Assembly: GCA_039810245.1 (NCBI GenBank)
Contig: JBDHWQ010000023.1
Coordinates: 3,527-67,526 of the forward strand
Direction of reading: 5' to 3'
Source: CALDSL01 sp039810245
GTDB taxonomy: Bacteria > Chloroflexota > Anaerolineae > Anaerolineales > Anaerolineaceae
Length of the DNA stretch: 64,000 nucleotides
Part shown: positions 56,355-64,000 of the stretch, in pieces
Layout: each line of letters opens with the position of its first letter
Numbering within the stretch: position 1 is the stretch's first letter
The notes under the pieces: generated by a model
What the model was told of the DNA's origin: nothing
What the model saw: the letters and a program-made list of their open reading frames with translations, nothing else
Database searches by the model: none
Made by a program: the position numbers and the translations under genes

Positions 56355-57773
56355 CTTGAAGGTTCGCTTTCCACCGGATTTCCTCTCCGCGCGCAGGAAA
56401 ATGGTATTTCCTATGCCTCGTTCGTAAAACGAATGGGCAAGCTCATATTGGTGGGTGACAAAAAACACCTTAATTTTCCGTTCCAGCAGCGCATTTGTAA
56501 TTTGCCTGCCGATCTCCGAGCCTTCCCTTTCGTTGGTGGCCGCGAAAGATTCATTGAACAGCACCATCGAATTGGGGGTAACATGGTCGGCAATATCGCT
56601 CATCCGGCTGAGCTCTTCGTCCAGTTTCCCGCTTTTCATGGTGACATCTTCTTCACGCTTATAGTGGGTAAAGATTCCCGTGCTAAGATTCGCGCTGAAG
56701 TCGCTGGCCGGAACGTACATTCCACACTGCATCATCAGTTGGGCCAGGCCGATACTTCGCAAAAATGTCGATTTTCCCCCCTGGTTGGCTCCGGTGATCA
56801 TCACAACGTCTTTATGATCTGCGTTCACGTCATTGCCGACGACCTTCTGTTTCATGGTCAACGCCAGGCAGACGTCGTATAACCCATGGAAAGCATGCCT
56901 TCGTTCTGCTGCCGGCGCTGGCGAGGGGAAACAGATGGGACTTTCCCACTGCGCGAGCTGCTCGTGCAGATTCAGACATCCGACATAAAATGCCAGCTCG
57001 ATCTGCAGCATTTTGAAGAAGTTGTCGATGTGATCCGCCGACTGCGCAAGCGCGTTGGCAACCAGGTTTATTCCAGTGTCCTTTAATTTCCCCAAAGCCC
57101 GTGCACCGGATTCGTCTCGGTCACTGATATAGAAGAAATATGTAGGATTCTTCCGATTAAGAATGTCCTTCCACCATTTCAAATTTTTTGGCCGGCGAAG
57201 GATGTAGTTCGTTCCTTCATTCCCTTGCCCTAAATCAGCGCTGATCAGCACGCCATCCCGAAACTTGAGCTCCTTCAAGTGATTTTCTACAATGGCAAAA
57301 TAGTCGTCATCCAGCTCTTTTTGAATCATCGTAAAAAATCTGCGGAAACCTTCCGACTCAAATTCACGGGAATATGTGTCCGCTATCCCTTTTAGCCTAC
57401 GCAGCAACCCCACAAACATGTTCATCAACTCAAGCGCGCCACTGAGGACGCCGCTTGGATAATACGTAAATATTCCCATCCAATGCTGCCGTTTATTTTC
57501 CATGGCCTCAATCGGGATTTGGAAGATCTCTCGAATGACAGAAGGGAAACGCAAGCAGTCCTTAAGAATATTTTGCCGGTAAAGGATGGTCTCAATCTCA
57601 TCCGAGCCTGACAGGACGGCCTTCCAGGCAATATCCATTAGAAAGCGGTCGCCGCGCGCCATCGCGTTGAACAACGTATTTAATTCCAGGTCCTGGACCA
57701 GGGCTTTTTCGTTAACGGGTAAAGGGTGTTCCAGATCAAAGTCCTGGTCGCGAAACATCAGATATGCTTTCAT
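56286..57773 (-). CDS. MutS-like ATPase, second gene of the fluoride-regulated pair
   Basis: The 495-residue protein has a helical lever-like region (about 1-310) and a MutS-type ABC ATPase domain (about 315-495). Walker A is TGANQGGKSTF (about 327-337), the signature-like region is TMKSGKLDEELSRMSDI, and the Walker B position reads VLFNESFAAT (Asn-Glu at 407-408 instead of Asp-Glu). It is followed by NEREGSEI and the H-loop VTHQYELAH. The mismatch-binding domain with the Phe-x-Glu motif is absent. It overlaps its partner by 4 bp (ATGA), consistent with a heterodimer. The final codons run into the truncated phosphatase gene. Confidence 0.87.
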   Translation of the reverse strand: MKAYLMFRDQDFDLEHPLPVNEKALVQDLELNTLFNAMARGDRFLMDIAWKAVLSGSDEIETILYRQNILKDCLRFPSVIREIFQIPIEAMENKRQHWMGIFTYYPSGVLSGALELMNMFVGLLRRLKGIADTYSREFESEGFRRFFTMIQKELDDDYFAIVENHLKELKFRDGVLISADLGQGNEGTNYILRRPKNLKWWKDILNRKNPTYFFYISDRDESGARALGKLKDTGINLVANALAQSADHIDNFFKMLQIELAFYVGCLNLHEQLAQWESPICFPSPAPAAERRHAFHGLYDVCLALTMKQKVVGNDVNADHKDVVMITGANQGGKSTFLRSIGLAQLMMQCGMYVPASDFSANLSTGIFTHYKREEDVTMKSGKLDEELSRMSDIADHVTPNSMVLFNESFAATNEREGSEIGRQITNALLERKIKVFFVTHQYELAHSFYERGIGNTIFLRAERKSGGKRTFKLFEAEPLQTSFGEDVYHTVFHR

Positions 57774-59344
57774 CCCTGAATACGCTCCTTTAATTGGCTG
57801 TACGTAAGGTAATACTTCTCGGCAATACTGATCGCATATGCCAGTCCATCCGATGGTCTCCGGACAATCTTGAAGGTTCGCAAGGCTGGATTTTCGGGCA
57901 CAATGGTACTGACCATGCTGACCGTTTTTTCACTCAGAGAAGACAGCTCATCGATAAACGTCACGCATATACACAGTAGATCCAATGCAATGATCTGCTC
58001 CATGATCTTCTTGCTCAGAAAGACCGCATCTTTCAACGTTGTGGAGGTGAAGATTTCGTTCATGATAATGATGCTCTCTGGCGTTGCATGATTCAATATT
58101 TCATGAATCCGCACCAGGTCATCGTGCAGTTTCCCGCGTAAATTTTTGATCTTTTCTTCTTTTTCAAAATGGGTAAAGAGTTGATCAAACAGAAAAAGCT
58201 GGGCTTGCCGGCCTGGGACTGGTAAACCTAAACATGCCAGGTAGTGGAGCTGCCCGAACATGCGGGCGAAGGTGGTCTTTCCACCTTGATTTGGGCCTGA
58301 AATGACCAGGATGCGCTCACTCCCCTTCAAGGTAAAATCATTGCAGACCACTGGCGCACCTTCGGCGACCAGCTTATTGGCTAAAGCAATGTCGAAGCCG
58401 TCCACTTCGAAAATTTCTTTCGTTTGACCGGAAACTGCCGGGTAACAGAATTTCAGGCCGGCCTGTTTAATTCTTCGGATGTACTCCAGGTACGCAATAT
58501 AAAACTGGATCTCACGATCAAAAATACGAATCGTCTCATCCATGAAATGTTGGTGCTTCTCACAATAGGCATCCAGTGTGGAAAAAACTTCTGGGTACAA
58601 TCTGGCAACGCAGTCCAGAATTTGCGCTTCTACATGATTGAACCCCGAACCCTTGATATTTTTGACTTTGTAATCCTTTACAGCCCCCTGTTTGAACTTT
58701 TCAAAGGTTCGCTCAACCTCTTCGCTGTAATCACTCTCCAATTCATATTTTCGAACCCCAACGCGGTTCCCTTTAATGATGATGGCATAATGAATCGTTG
58801 ATTGGTCGACCTTGCATTTCGCGGTCTCTTGTTCAAGCGACTGGAAATTCTCCGCATTCACATAGCGGTCCAGGTATTCTCGAAAAGCAAGCAAACCACG
58901 CGATTTCAGCGCAGCCCGCGACAAATCCCGTCCCAGGTTCCTAATCGCTTCGCAATAAATAACAGCGGCTTCCAAAAACCAGCCGGCTTTATGATAGTGA
59001 TAATCAAGCTTGCCGGCCATGCCAAGATACCGGCGGACAATCACCATTTTTTGTGCAAATATATCGATGCGCTTCAGTACTTCGTCGCTTTCTAAATCCT
59101 GCGCGACCTCCTGCCGGTACTGGATGGTTTCAACATTATGGAAAGGCAAATAGAAAAATGGTTTCAGGTTATATTCTTGCCGGCTCGCGCAGACGGCATC
59201 GACGACCTGATCCAAGTTTAGATCAACGAAGAAAGGTGGCATTTCTGCCGCTTGGATTTCCTCATAATTTGGAATGCGCTCAAAGAGGATGCTTTGGAAG
59301 CGCATATTGTTTTTCATTCCGCTCGCAATTTCCTTTAAGTTCAT
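57770..59344 (-). CDS. MutS-like ATPase, first gene of the fluoride-regulated pair
   Basis: The 524-residue protein has an N-terminal core and lever region and a C-terminal MutS ATPase: Walker A SGPNQGGKTTF (about 349-359), LFLFDQLFTHFEKEEKIKNL, LHDDLVRIHEILN, and SIIIMNEIFTSTTLKDA, where Walker B again has Asn-Glu (429-430) rather than Asp-Glu. The switch position reads CVTFIDEL without the usual His, unlike its partner. There is no mismatch-recognition domain. The ATG lies 19 nt after the T-tract of the fluoride-riboswitch terminator, so expression should depend on fluoride. Both genes are visibly AT-richer than flanking genes. Confidence 0.87.
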   Translation of the reverse strand: MNLKEIASGMKNNMRFQSILFERIPNYEEIQAAEMPPFFVDLNLDQVVDAVCASRQEYNLKPFFYLPFHNVETIQYRQEVAQDLESDEVLKRIDIFAQKMVIVRRYLGMAGKLDYHYHKAGWFLEAAVIYCEAIRNLGRDLSRAALKSRGLLAFREYLDRYVNAENFQSLEQETAKCKVDQSTIHYAIIIKGNRVGVRKYELESDYSEEVERTFEKFKQGAVKDYKVKNIKGSGFNHVEAQILDCVARLYPEVFSTLDAYCEKHQHFMDETIRIFDREIQFYIAYLEYIRRIKQAGLKFCYPAVSGQTKEIFEVDGFDIALANKLVAEGAPVVCNDFTLKGSERILVISGPNQGGKTTFARMFGQLHYLACLGLPVPGRQAQLFLFDQLFTHFEKEEKIKNLRGKLHDDLVRIHEILNHATPESIIIMNEIFTSTTLKDAVFLSKKIMEQIIALDLLCICVTFIDELSSLSEKTVSMVSTIVPENPALRTFKIVRRPSDGLAYAISIAEKYYLTYSQLKERIQG

Positions 59345-59362
59345 CGGCCCTCACTCAAAAAC

Positions 59363-59436
59363 AAAAAAGCCTCTACTGGAGCGTGCGCTCAGTAGAGGCT
59401 ATCAGTCGGGTGACAGTTTTGGCGAGCCTCATCGCC
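59363..59436 (-). ncRNA. Fluoride riboswitch (crcB motif) with terminator, upstream of the MutS-like pair
   Basis: On the minus strand the aptamer reads GGCGATGAGGCTCGCC (59436-59421), AAAACTGTCACCCG, then ACTGATAGCCTCTACTG (59406-59390). This is a close match to the Thermotoga fluoride aptamer. GAGGCT can pair perfectly with AGCCTC for the pseudoknot. AGCCTCTACTG is also the left arm of an 11-bp terminator stem, ending in TTTTTT (59368-59363). Fluoride should release the terminator and allow transcription of the MutS-like genes. Confidence 0.93.
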
Positions 59437-59459
59437 ATGGATCTATTCGATTAATTAGA

Positions 59460-59465
59460 ATTATA
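59460..59465 (-). promoter_or_regulatory. TATAAT -10 box for the MutS-like riboswitch unit
   Basis: TATAAT (59465-59460) on the minus strand lies about 23 nt upstream of the aptamer start. No consensus -35 is seen. Confidence 0.5.
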
Positions 59466-59602
59466 CTCGAAAACTTTGCCGATGCACTTTTATTGACATA
59501 GGTTTCTGTGTACAACGCACGCTCTGGTTTGGTTTTGTTTTCGGAACCGGTGTCCTACTTTTCTCGATCTGTCTACCCTTCGAAGATTTTCCGCAATCCG
59601 CC

Positions 59603-59643
59603 AGGTTCCAGGTTCGAGTCCTGGTCGAGGAGCCTACATCTTC
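59603..59643 (+). repeat. Direct-repeat copy 3 (candidate attR): tRNA-Asn 3' end
   Basis: The 41 bp are identical to 54011-54051 and diverge right after. It lies 138 bp beyond the MutS promoter box, at the far edge of the fluoride island. The rest of a tRNA is missing, so it is an attachment-site footprint and not a tRNA gene. Confidence 0.75.
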
Positions 59644-59699
59644 CTGTGCCCCAGACAACGCCGGTCCGATGATAGACTGGCGAAAACCTAACCCCCCGG

Positions 59700-59724
59700 C
59701 CCCCTTCCCGACCCGGGAAGGGGG
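59700..59724. repeat. CCCCCTTCCCG/CGGGAAGGGGG palindrome
   Basis: CCCCCTTCCCG (59700-59710) and its complement (59714-59724) form an 11-bp stem. It belongs with the similar elements near 51393 and 63936. The rest of 59653-59960 holds no gene, except for a GTATAATAT box near 59925 that probably drives the DUF4870 gene. Confidence 0.55.
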
Positions 59725-59960
59725 AGCGGAAAGCGTTGATGGTTGCGAAACTGCCTATGCTCCGCGGGGGTTAGGTCTGCTGGCACGGTACGAAACGAAT
59801 TACCAAACGAAAAGAGGCTTTTAGGAGCCTATGAGAATAAGCAGCCGGGGGCGCTTGCAATGGAGCCATTTCCGGCGCGTGCTGGCAGCATGCCTGTGGC
59901 GCCATCCACACCCGATCCTGGCGTATAATATCCCTAATCCCACCCCCAAGGACTCCCCCC

Positions 59961-60437
59961 ATGGCTGACACCTACCCCACCGATCCTACCCCCGACGAGC
60001 GCATCCTGGCGGCGGCGGCGCACGCCTCGATCCTCATCCCTATGATGGGCTTCTTCGCCCCGCTGATCATCTGGATTTTGCAGAAGGACAAATCGCGCTT
60101 TGTGGCTTTCCAATCGCTGCAGGCGCTCGCCTACCAGTTCGCGCTGCTGGTGGGGTACATGCTTGGGATGCTGTGCTACGGGGTATCCTTCTTCCTGCCG
60201 TTCCTGTTCATGATCCCGCTCTCAGGCCAGCACACCAGCTCGCAGGTGGATAGCATCCTAGGGCTGGGCTTCCTGCTGCCCTTCGTCATGCTGCTGATCG
60301 TCGGCCTGGCCGCGCTGGCCGCCATTGTCTATGGCATCGTCGCGGCGGTGAACGCCTTTCAGGGCCGGCCATTCCGCTACTGGATCGTCGGCGCGCAGGT
60401 GGAGCGCTTTACCCGCCCGCAGCCGGCGGCCGCCTGA
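59961..60437 (+). CDS. DUF4870 domain membrane protein
   Basis: The 158-residue product has three or four membrane helices and the DUF4870 pattern DERILAAAAHASILIPMMGF, then IIWILQKDKSRFVAFQSLQA and FQGRPFRYWIVGAQVERFT. The Asp-Lys-Ser/Arg-Phe-Val and Gln-Ala-Leu motifs are typical. It is a small integral membrane protein of unknown role. It is the first gene to the right of the island. Confidence 0.88.
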   Translation: MADTYPTDPTPDERILAAAAHASILIPMMGFFAPLIIWILQKDKSRFVAFQSLQALAYQFALLVGYMLGMLCYGVSFFLPFLFMIPLSGQHTSSQVDSILGLGFLLPFVMLLIVGLAALAAIVYGIVAAVNAFQGRPFRYWIVGAQVERFTRPQPAAA

Positions 60438-60529
60438 TCGCACAGCGCAGGGGCAATTTGCTTGCTTGAAAAATGACTTCCGGCGCGCTACCATAGCAGT
60501 ACGCAATTCGCTTATACGGAGGGGTAGCC

Positions 60530-61405
60530 ATGACGCATCCATCGCGCGCCGGCGCGCTGCGGCTTACCGTGGGGGCACTGGGCCTGGTGGTCTTCCTCGC
60601 GCTGGTGGCCGGCCTGCTGCTGTTTAACTACACCAGCGGCCTGGCGTTGATCGCCGGGGCGCTGGTGGCTTTAGCGCTCATCGGCCTGGTGCGCTTCCTG
60701 GCGCGGCGCGGCTGGAAAGCCTGGCTGCTGGCAGGGCTGGCGACCGGGTTCGGGCTGGCTGTTTTTCTGGTGCTGTTGTTGTTTACCCGGGACCGTTATT
60801 ACAGCGGGTATCCCAACCTGATCTGCCCCATCGCCAGCTATCACGCTGTGGTTGCGCCGGATTCCACCCGGCTTAATGGCTTTCAGATCCAGGAGACCGT
60901 CACCCTGGTGGAAGGCGGGGAGTTTACCCCACCGGATACCTGGTCCGCGGAAATGGTGGACAACCAGCCCGGCTACCGGCTGCCCGCCGGGCAGGCGGCG
61001 ATTGACAGCCGCGGATTCCTGCTCAAAGAAGCGCGGGTCGACCCATCGGTGACCTGCAATGAAAGCGCGCTGGTCGAGCTGCGCGACGTGCCGCGGAACG
61101 CATTTTATGCCGCCGCCTATGCCCGCGATCTGCAGCAGTATCCCTACGTGGATACGGAGACTGTCACCTGGGATCCCGGCTCAGGGGAGATTCGCTTCAG
61201 CTATATCGTCCCGCCTTTTCAGATTCTGCGCCCGGTCCTTTCACCGCTGATCGGCGCTTCTTCCATCAGCCAGTGGCTGCTGGGGCTGCTGGCCCTGCTG
61301 GGCACGTTTGTATTTACCCCCATCGTGCGGCCGGTGCTGGAAGAGTTTGCGCAAAACTGGTTGAAAAAGAAGCTGCACGTGGGCGATCATCCTGCCGGCG
61401 TGTGA
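60530..61405 (+). CDS. Membrane protein of unknown function
   Basis: The 291-residue product has three N-terminal membrane helices (about residues 10-90), a large extracytoplasmic beta-rich domain with two cysteines (about 95-235), and a C-terminal membrane helix (about 245-275), ending in a basic tail. No family was recognised. A GGAGGGG ribosome site precedes the ATG. The nucleotidyltransferase gene starts 17 bp after the stop. Confidence 0.78.
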   Translation: MTHPSRAGALRLTVGALGLVVFLALVAGLLLFNYTSGLALIAGALVALALIGLVRFLARRGWKAWLLAGLATGFGLAVFLVLLLFTRDRYYSGYPNLICPIASYHAVVAPDSTRLNGFQIQETVTLVEGGEFTPPDTWSAEMVDNQPGYRLPAGQAAIDSRGFLLKEARVDPSVTCNESALVELRDVPRNAFYAAAYARDLQQYPYVDTETVTWDPGSGEIRFSYIVPPFQILRPVLSPLIGASSISQWLLGLLALLGTFVFTPIVRPVLEEFAQNWLKKKLHVGDHPAGV

Positions 61406-61422
61406 GAACGGAGCGGAGCGCG

Positions 61423-61953
61423 ATGATCTCTGCCCAGGATGTGCTCAACCTGTATACGCTGCTCGAGTCGCTGGGCATCCGCATCTGGATCGACGGCGGC
61501 TGGGGCGTGGACGCGCTGCTGGGCGAGCAGACCCGCCCGCATGCCGACCTGGACATCGCCATCGAGCAGCAGCATCTGCCGGCGCTGCGCGCGCTGCTGG
61601 AAGGCTGCGGCTACCGCGATGTGCCGCGTGACGACACCCAACCGTGGAACTTTGTGCTGGGAGACCACGCCGGCCGGCTGGTGGACGTGCATGCCATCGT
61701 GCTGGATGCGCAGGGGAACGGGTTGTATGGCCCGTCCGAGATGGGCGTGATGTACCCGGCCTCGTCGCTGACCGGGCGGGGCAGCATCCTGGGACGGGCG
61801 GTACGCTGCATTTCCGCCGCGGACATGGTGCAGTTCCATACCGGCTACACGCCGCGCCCGCACGATTTTGCCGACGTGCGCGCGTTATGTGCTCGTTTCA
61901 ACATCCCGCTGCCGCCAGACTTTGAGAAACCTGATACAAAATCTCCCAATTGA
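61423..61953 (+). CDS. Nucleotidyltransferase (lincosamide/aminoglycoside nucleotidyltransferase-like)
   Basis: The ATG at 61423 follows GGAGCGGAGCG; the longer frame upstream overlaps the previous gene. The 176-residue protein has the minimal nucleotidyltransferase core: IDGGWGVDALLGEQTRPHAD, then LDIAIEQQHL (GGWxxD and the paired Asp of the metal site), DDTQPWNFVLGDHAGRLVDV and FHTGYTPRPHDFADVRALCA. This pattern is close to LinA/AadB-like enzymes that adenylylate antibiotics. Whether it confers resistance cannot be told from sequence. Confidence 0.9.
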   Translation: MISAQDVLNLYTLLESLGIRIWIDGGWGVDALLGEQTRPHADLDIAIEQQHLPALRALLEGCGYRDVPRDDTQPWNFVLGDHAGRLVDVHAIVLDAQGNGLYGPSEMGVMYPASSLTGRGSILGRAVRCISAADMVQFHTGYTPRPHDFADVRALCARFNIPLPPDFEKPDTKSPN

Positions 61954-62141
61954 CAACGCCCCGCGGCGCGCTATACTGGAAGCGAATCAGGTTGGTGCAT
62001 CCGTCTGTCCCGGGGGGGTTACAGGAGACCATTCCGGCAGACGCGCATCCCGGCCTGGCGTGATCCATATCGATTACAGGTGCATATTGTAAACCGCTGC
62101 CAGCATCATCGCCAATCGGACGTTTGATAAGGAGAATTGCG

Positions 62142-63458
62142 ATGAAAACTGTTGTGCGCGTTCTGTTTGTTTTCATGCTTTCGGTGGGGTTCTTACCGGT
62201 TGGCGCTGCCCGGGCAGCCACCACGCCCGCCGATCCGACCTGCGCCCTGGTGGCGGCGCAGCTCGGACTGAACTATGAGTCGGTGGTGCTGGATGGCGCC
62301 ATTACCTGCACCCTCTATCCCAAGGGTCTGCGCTGGAACCGTGATGTGGTGTTCTTTGCGCACGGCTATAATGACGCTCGCCAGCCTATCGGCATCCCCT
62401 GGGATACCCAGCTCGTCCGTGGAGATGTGAACCTGCCGCAGCTGGTGACCGCGCTGGGCTACGCCTTTTCTACCACCAGCTACCGCGCCAACGGGCTGGC
62501 GGTGCAGGAAGGCCTGGCGGACGTGGTGGCCCTGGCCAACCATATCCGCGCCGTCAACAGCCGCGCGCGGCGCTTTTACCTGGCCGGTGCGTCGGAAGGC
62601 GGGCTGGTGACGGCGCTGGGCATCGAGCGCTACCCCACGCTGTTCACCGGCGGCCTGTCGACCTGCGGCCCGATCGGCAGCTTCCGCCAGCAGGTACAGT
62701 ATTGGGAAGACTTCCGCGTGGCCTTCGACCAGGCGTTCCCCACGCTGCTCTACCAGCCCACGGACTACGGCCCATCTACGCCCATTTATATTGACCCATT
62801 TGTGGTGCAGAACTGGGAAGGGGTGGCCGCCGGGTACGTGCTGCCCACGCTGGCGGCGGACCCCGGCACCGTGGCTGCGCTGCTGGCGCAAACCGGCGTG
62901 CCATACGATGCGGCCGACCCCGAAGCTACCGCAGCGGCGTCGATCCTCGAGCTGTTGTATTACAACGTGCAGTCCACCAACGACGGTCGCCTGGCGCTCA
63001 ATCCGTCCATGACGCCCGACCAGCTCCCGCCACCTTCGCTGCTGGGCAATCCGTACAGCAATCCCGGCTACGTCACGCCGGAGTATCCAACCGGGCTGCT
63101 ACCCGACCCGGTGGCGCTGGCTAACCTCAAGGCCTACGAAACGACCGGCAAGCCCGGCCGCCCGCTGATCATCCTGCACACCACCGGCGACCCGGTGATC
63201 CCGATCAGCCAGCCGCTGCGCTATGTGGCCAAGGCACTGGCCGCCGGCCGCCTGAGCCGCGCCACTTTCCTGCCCATCAACCGGTACGGGCATTGCAATT
63301 TCACCCCGGTGGAGCTGGTGCTGGGCTTCTACACCATGGTGTTCCACTCTACGCATACCGCGTTTAGCTCGGCGCAGCTGCGCGCCGCCCTGCCGGATTC
63401 CGCCGACCGCGCCGCGTTCAAGCAGTTGAAGCAGGATATGCTGGATAACACAAAGTGA
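62142..63458 (+). CDS. Secreted alpha/beta hydrolase
   Basis: The ATG at 62142 follows GGAGAATTGCG. The 438-residue product has a signal peptide (VVRVLFVFMLSVGFLPVGAA, cleavage after ARA), then an alpha/beta hydrolase domain: VVFFAHGYNDARQPIG (oxyanion region), YLAGASEGGLVTALGIERYP (Ser nucleophile in GxSxGG), TTGDPVIPISQPL (acid Asp) and NRYGHCNFTPVE (catalytic His). It probably hydrolyses an ester or amide outside the cell. The next small membrane gene starts 5 bp downstream. Confidence 0.88.
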   Translation: MKTVVRVLFVFMLSVGFLPVGAARAATTPADPTCALVAAQLGLNYESVVLDGAITCTLYPKGLRWNRDVVFFAHGYNDARQPIGIPWDTQLVRGDVNLPQLVTALGYAFSTTSYRANGLAVQEGLADVVALANHIRAVNSRARRFYLAGASEGGLVTALGIERYPTLFTGGLSTCGPIGSFRQQVQYWEDFRVAFDQAFPTLLYQPTDYGPSTPIYIDPFVVQNWEGVAAGYVLPTLAADPGTVAALLAQTGVPYDAADPEATAAASILELLYYNVQSTNDGRLALNPSMTPDQLPPPSLLGNPYSNPGYVTPEYPTGLLPDPVALANLKAYETTGKPGRPLIILHTTGDPVIPISQPLRYVAKALAAGRLSRATFLPINRYGHCNFTPVELVLGFYTMVFHSTHTAFSSAQLRAALPDSADRAAFKQLKQDMLDNTK

Positions 63459-63463
63459 ATTCA

Positions 63464-63832
63464 ATGACGAGTGCCACACGGCCGCGCAAGCCCGCAGCCG
63501 TGTGGCTGGCCGTGCTGACCTTTGCCCTGATGGCCGTGTTCTGGGTCGTGGCCGCGGCCTACCTGTGGGTCACCGAAGATACGCACACCCTGCTGTCCGC
63601 CGGCAACGTGGTGCGTGCGTTCATGCTGGCCAACGCGCTGATCCTGCTCATCCTGGCGGGCGGGTTGTGGGCGCGCCGGCGCCTGTTCTGGTGGCTGGCG
63701 CTGGGTTACATGGGCGCGAACATCGTGCTGACCATCACCGATCAGGTGGGCCTGGTGGACGTGCTTTACCTGCTGGTGTGCGTCGCGCTGGGGGCCATGC
63801 TGGTGGTCACGCGGCGCTGGTTCAGTATGTGA
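63464..63832 (+). CDS. Small integral membrane protein
   Basis: The 122-residue product has four predicted membrane helices and little else. It begins MTSATRPRKPAAVWLAVLTF; a GTG at 63455 would add three residues. No family was recognised. It is 5 bp after the hydrolase gene and is probably co-transcribed. Confidence 0.75.
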   Translation: MTSATRPRKPAAVWLAVLTFALMAVFWVVAAAYLWVTEDTHTLLSAGNVVRAFMLANALILLILAGGLWARRRLFWWLALGYMGANIVLTITDQVGLVDVLYLLVCVALGAMLVVTRRWFSM

Positions 63833-63935
63833 GATGGGTGAAACGGAATTCATGTAGGGGAGTGATGGGCTCCCCTTGGTTCCAACGCTATTCAAGAGAT
63901 AAGCGGTTTTGCGCAAAAAGGCTCACCCCCTCCCG

Positions 63936-63966
63936 CTCCCCCAAAAGAAGAACGCTTTTGGGGGAG
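63936..63966. repeat. CTCCCCCAAAAG/CTTTTGGGGGAG palindrome, start of a repeat array
   Basis: CTCCCCCAAAAG (63936-63947) and its complement (63955-63966) enclose AAGAACG. A further CCCAAAGAAGAACG lies at the window edge (63987-64000), so the element seems to be tandemly repeated beyond the window. Confidence 0.55.
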
Positions 63967-64000
63967 AGAAAGCTGGCAATCTTCCTCCCAAAGAAGAACG

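Noticed and set aside
59600..59645. Possible third tRNA gene
   Set aside because: Again only the 3' part of tRNA-Asn; read as an attachment-site footprint.
1..64000. CRISPR arrays, rRNA operons, insertion sequences
   Set aside because: No regularly spaced identical repeats, no rRNA-like stretch, and no transposase or integrase frame was recognised.

Overview
The window is a chromosomal stretch of moderately GC-rich bacterial DNA. It most resembles the phylum Chloroflexota, class Anaerolineae. This is inferred from gene content: large MalT-type LuxR regulators, arrays of DUF4386-like membrane proteins, lipoproteins with Thr/Pro-rich linkers, an XRE regulator with the SxxTIRKIExDERxPSRQLAE N-terminus, SpoVS in a non-spore context, and paired CPBP proteases. 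No rRNA gene or marker tree was available to confirm it.

Layout. 1-11.5 kb: the start of an XRE regulator running off the left edge, several secreted lipoproteins, an electron-transfer/flavinylation operon (PepSY protein, Pro-rich membrane protein, ApbE, ferric-reductase-like cytochrome b), and an ECF sigma factor coupled to a DUF5667-type membrane partner. 11.5-19.4 kb: a leftward unit of a CPBP protease and a MalT-like regulator, then three direct repeats with a GGGGA core, then three DUF4386-like membrane proteins, a quinone-oxidoreductase-like enzyme, a small conserved protein and a DUF2938 protein. 20-26.5 kb: a lysyltransferase-domain membrane protein paired with an MgtA-type P-ATPase, an AT-richer PEP mutase/isocitrate lyase-family gene, and a divergent MarR/DUF1801 pair. 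26.7-32 kb: a second MalT-like regulator followed by two more DUF4386-like proteins, a flavodoxin and a paralogue of the small conserved protein, so the 11.5-19 kb cassette has a counterpart here. 32-53.8 kb: mostly single housekeeping or accessory genes (flavoprotein, NSS transporter, hydrolases, radical SAM, MFS transporters, RadA, BCD-family transporter with DUF6391, SpoVS, deoxynucleoside kinase, DsbA-like protein, ferredoxin), with several decayed gene fragments between them.

The most unusual part is 53.9-59.7 kb. A complete tRNA-Asn gene is followed by a partial copy of its 3' end, and a 41-bp exact copy of the tRNA 3' end recurs 5.6 kb downstream. This is the footprint of an element integrated at a tRNA gene, although no integrase is visible. 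Between the copies lie two convergent transcription units, each led by a fluoride (crcB-type) riboswitch with an overlapping intrinsic terminator. One drives enolase, the classic fluoride target, plus a truncated histidine phosphatase. The other drives a translationally coupled pair of MutS-like ATPases whose Walker B motif reads NE instead of DE. I read this as a compact fluoride-response island in which the MutS-like pair has no known job.

A second theme is promoter architecture. At least six genes have a TATAAT-like -10 box ending 6-7 nt before the start codon, which predicts leaderless mRNAs. The right end (60-64 kb) holds small membrane proteins, a nucleotidyltransferase and a secreted alpha/beta hydrolase. 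No CRISPR array, rRNA operon or complete insertion sequence was seen.
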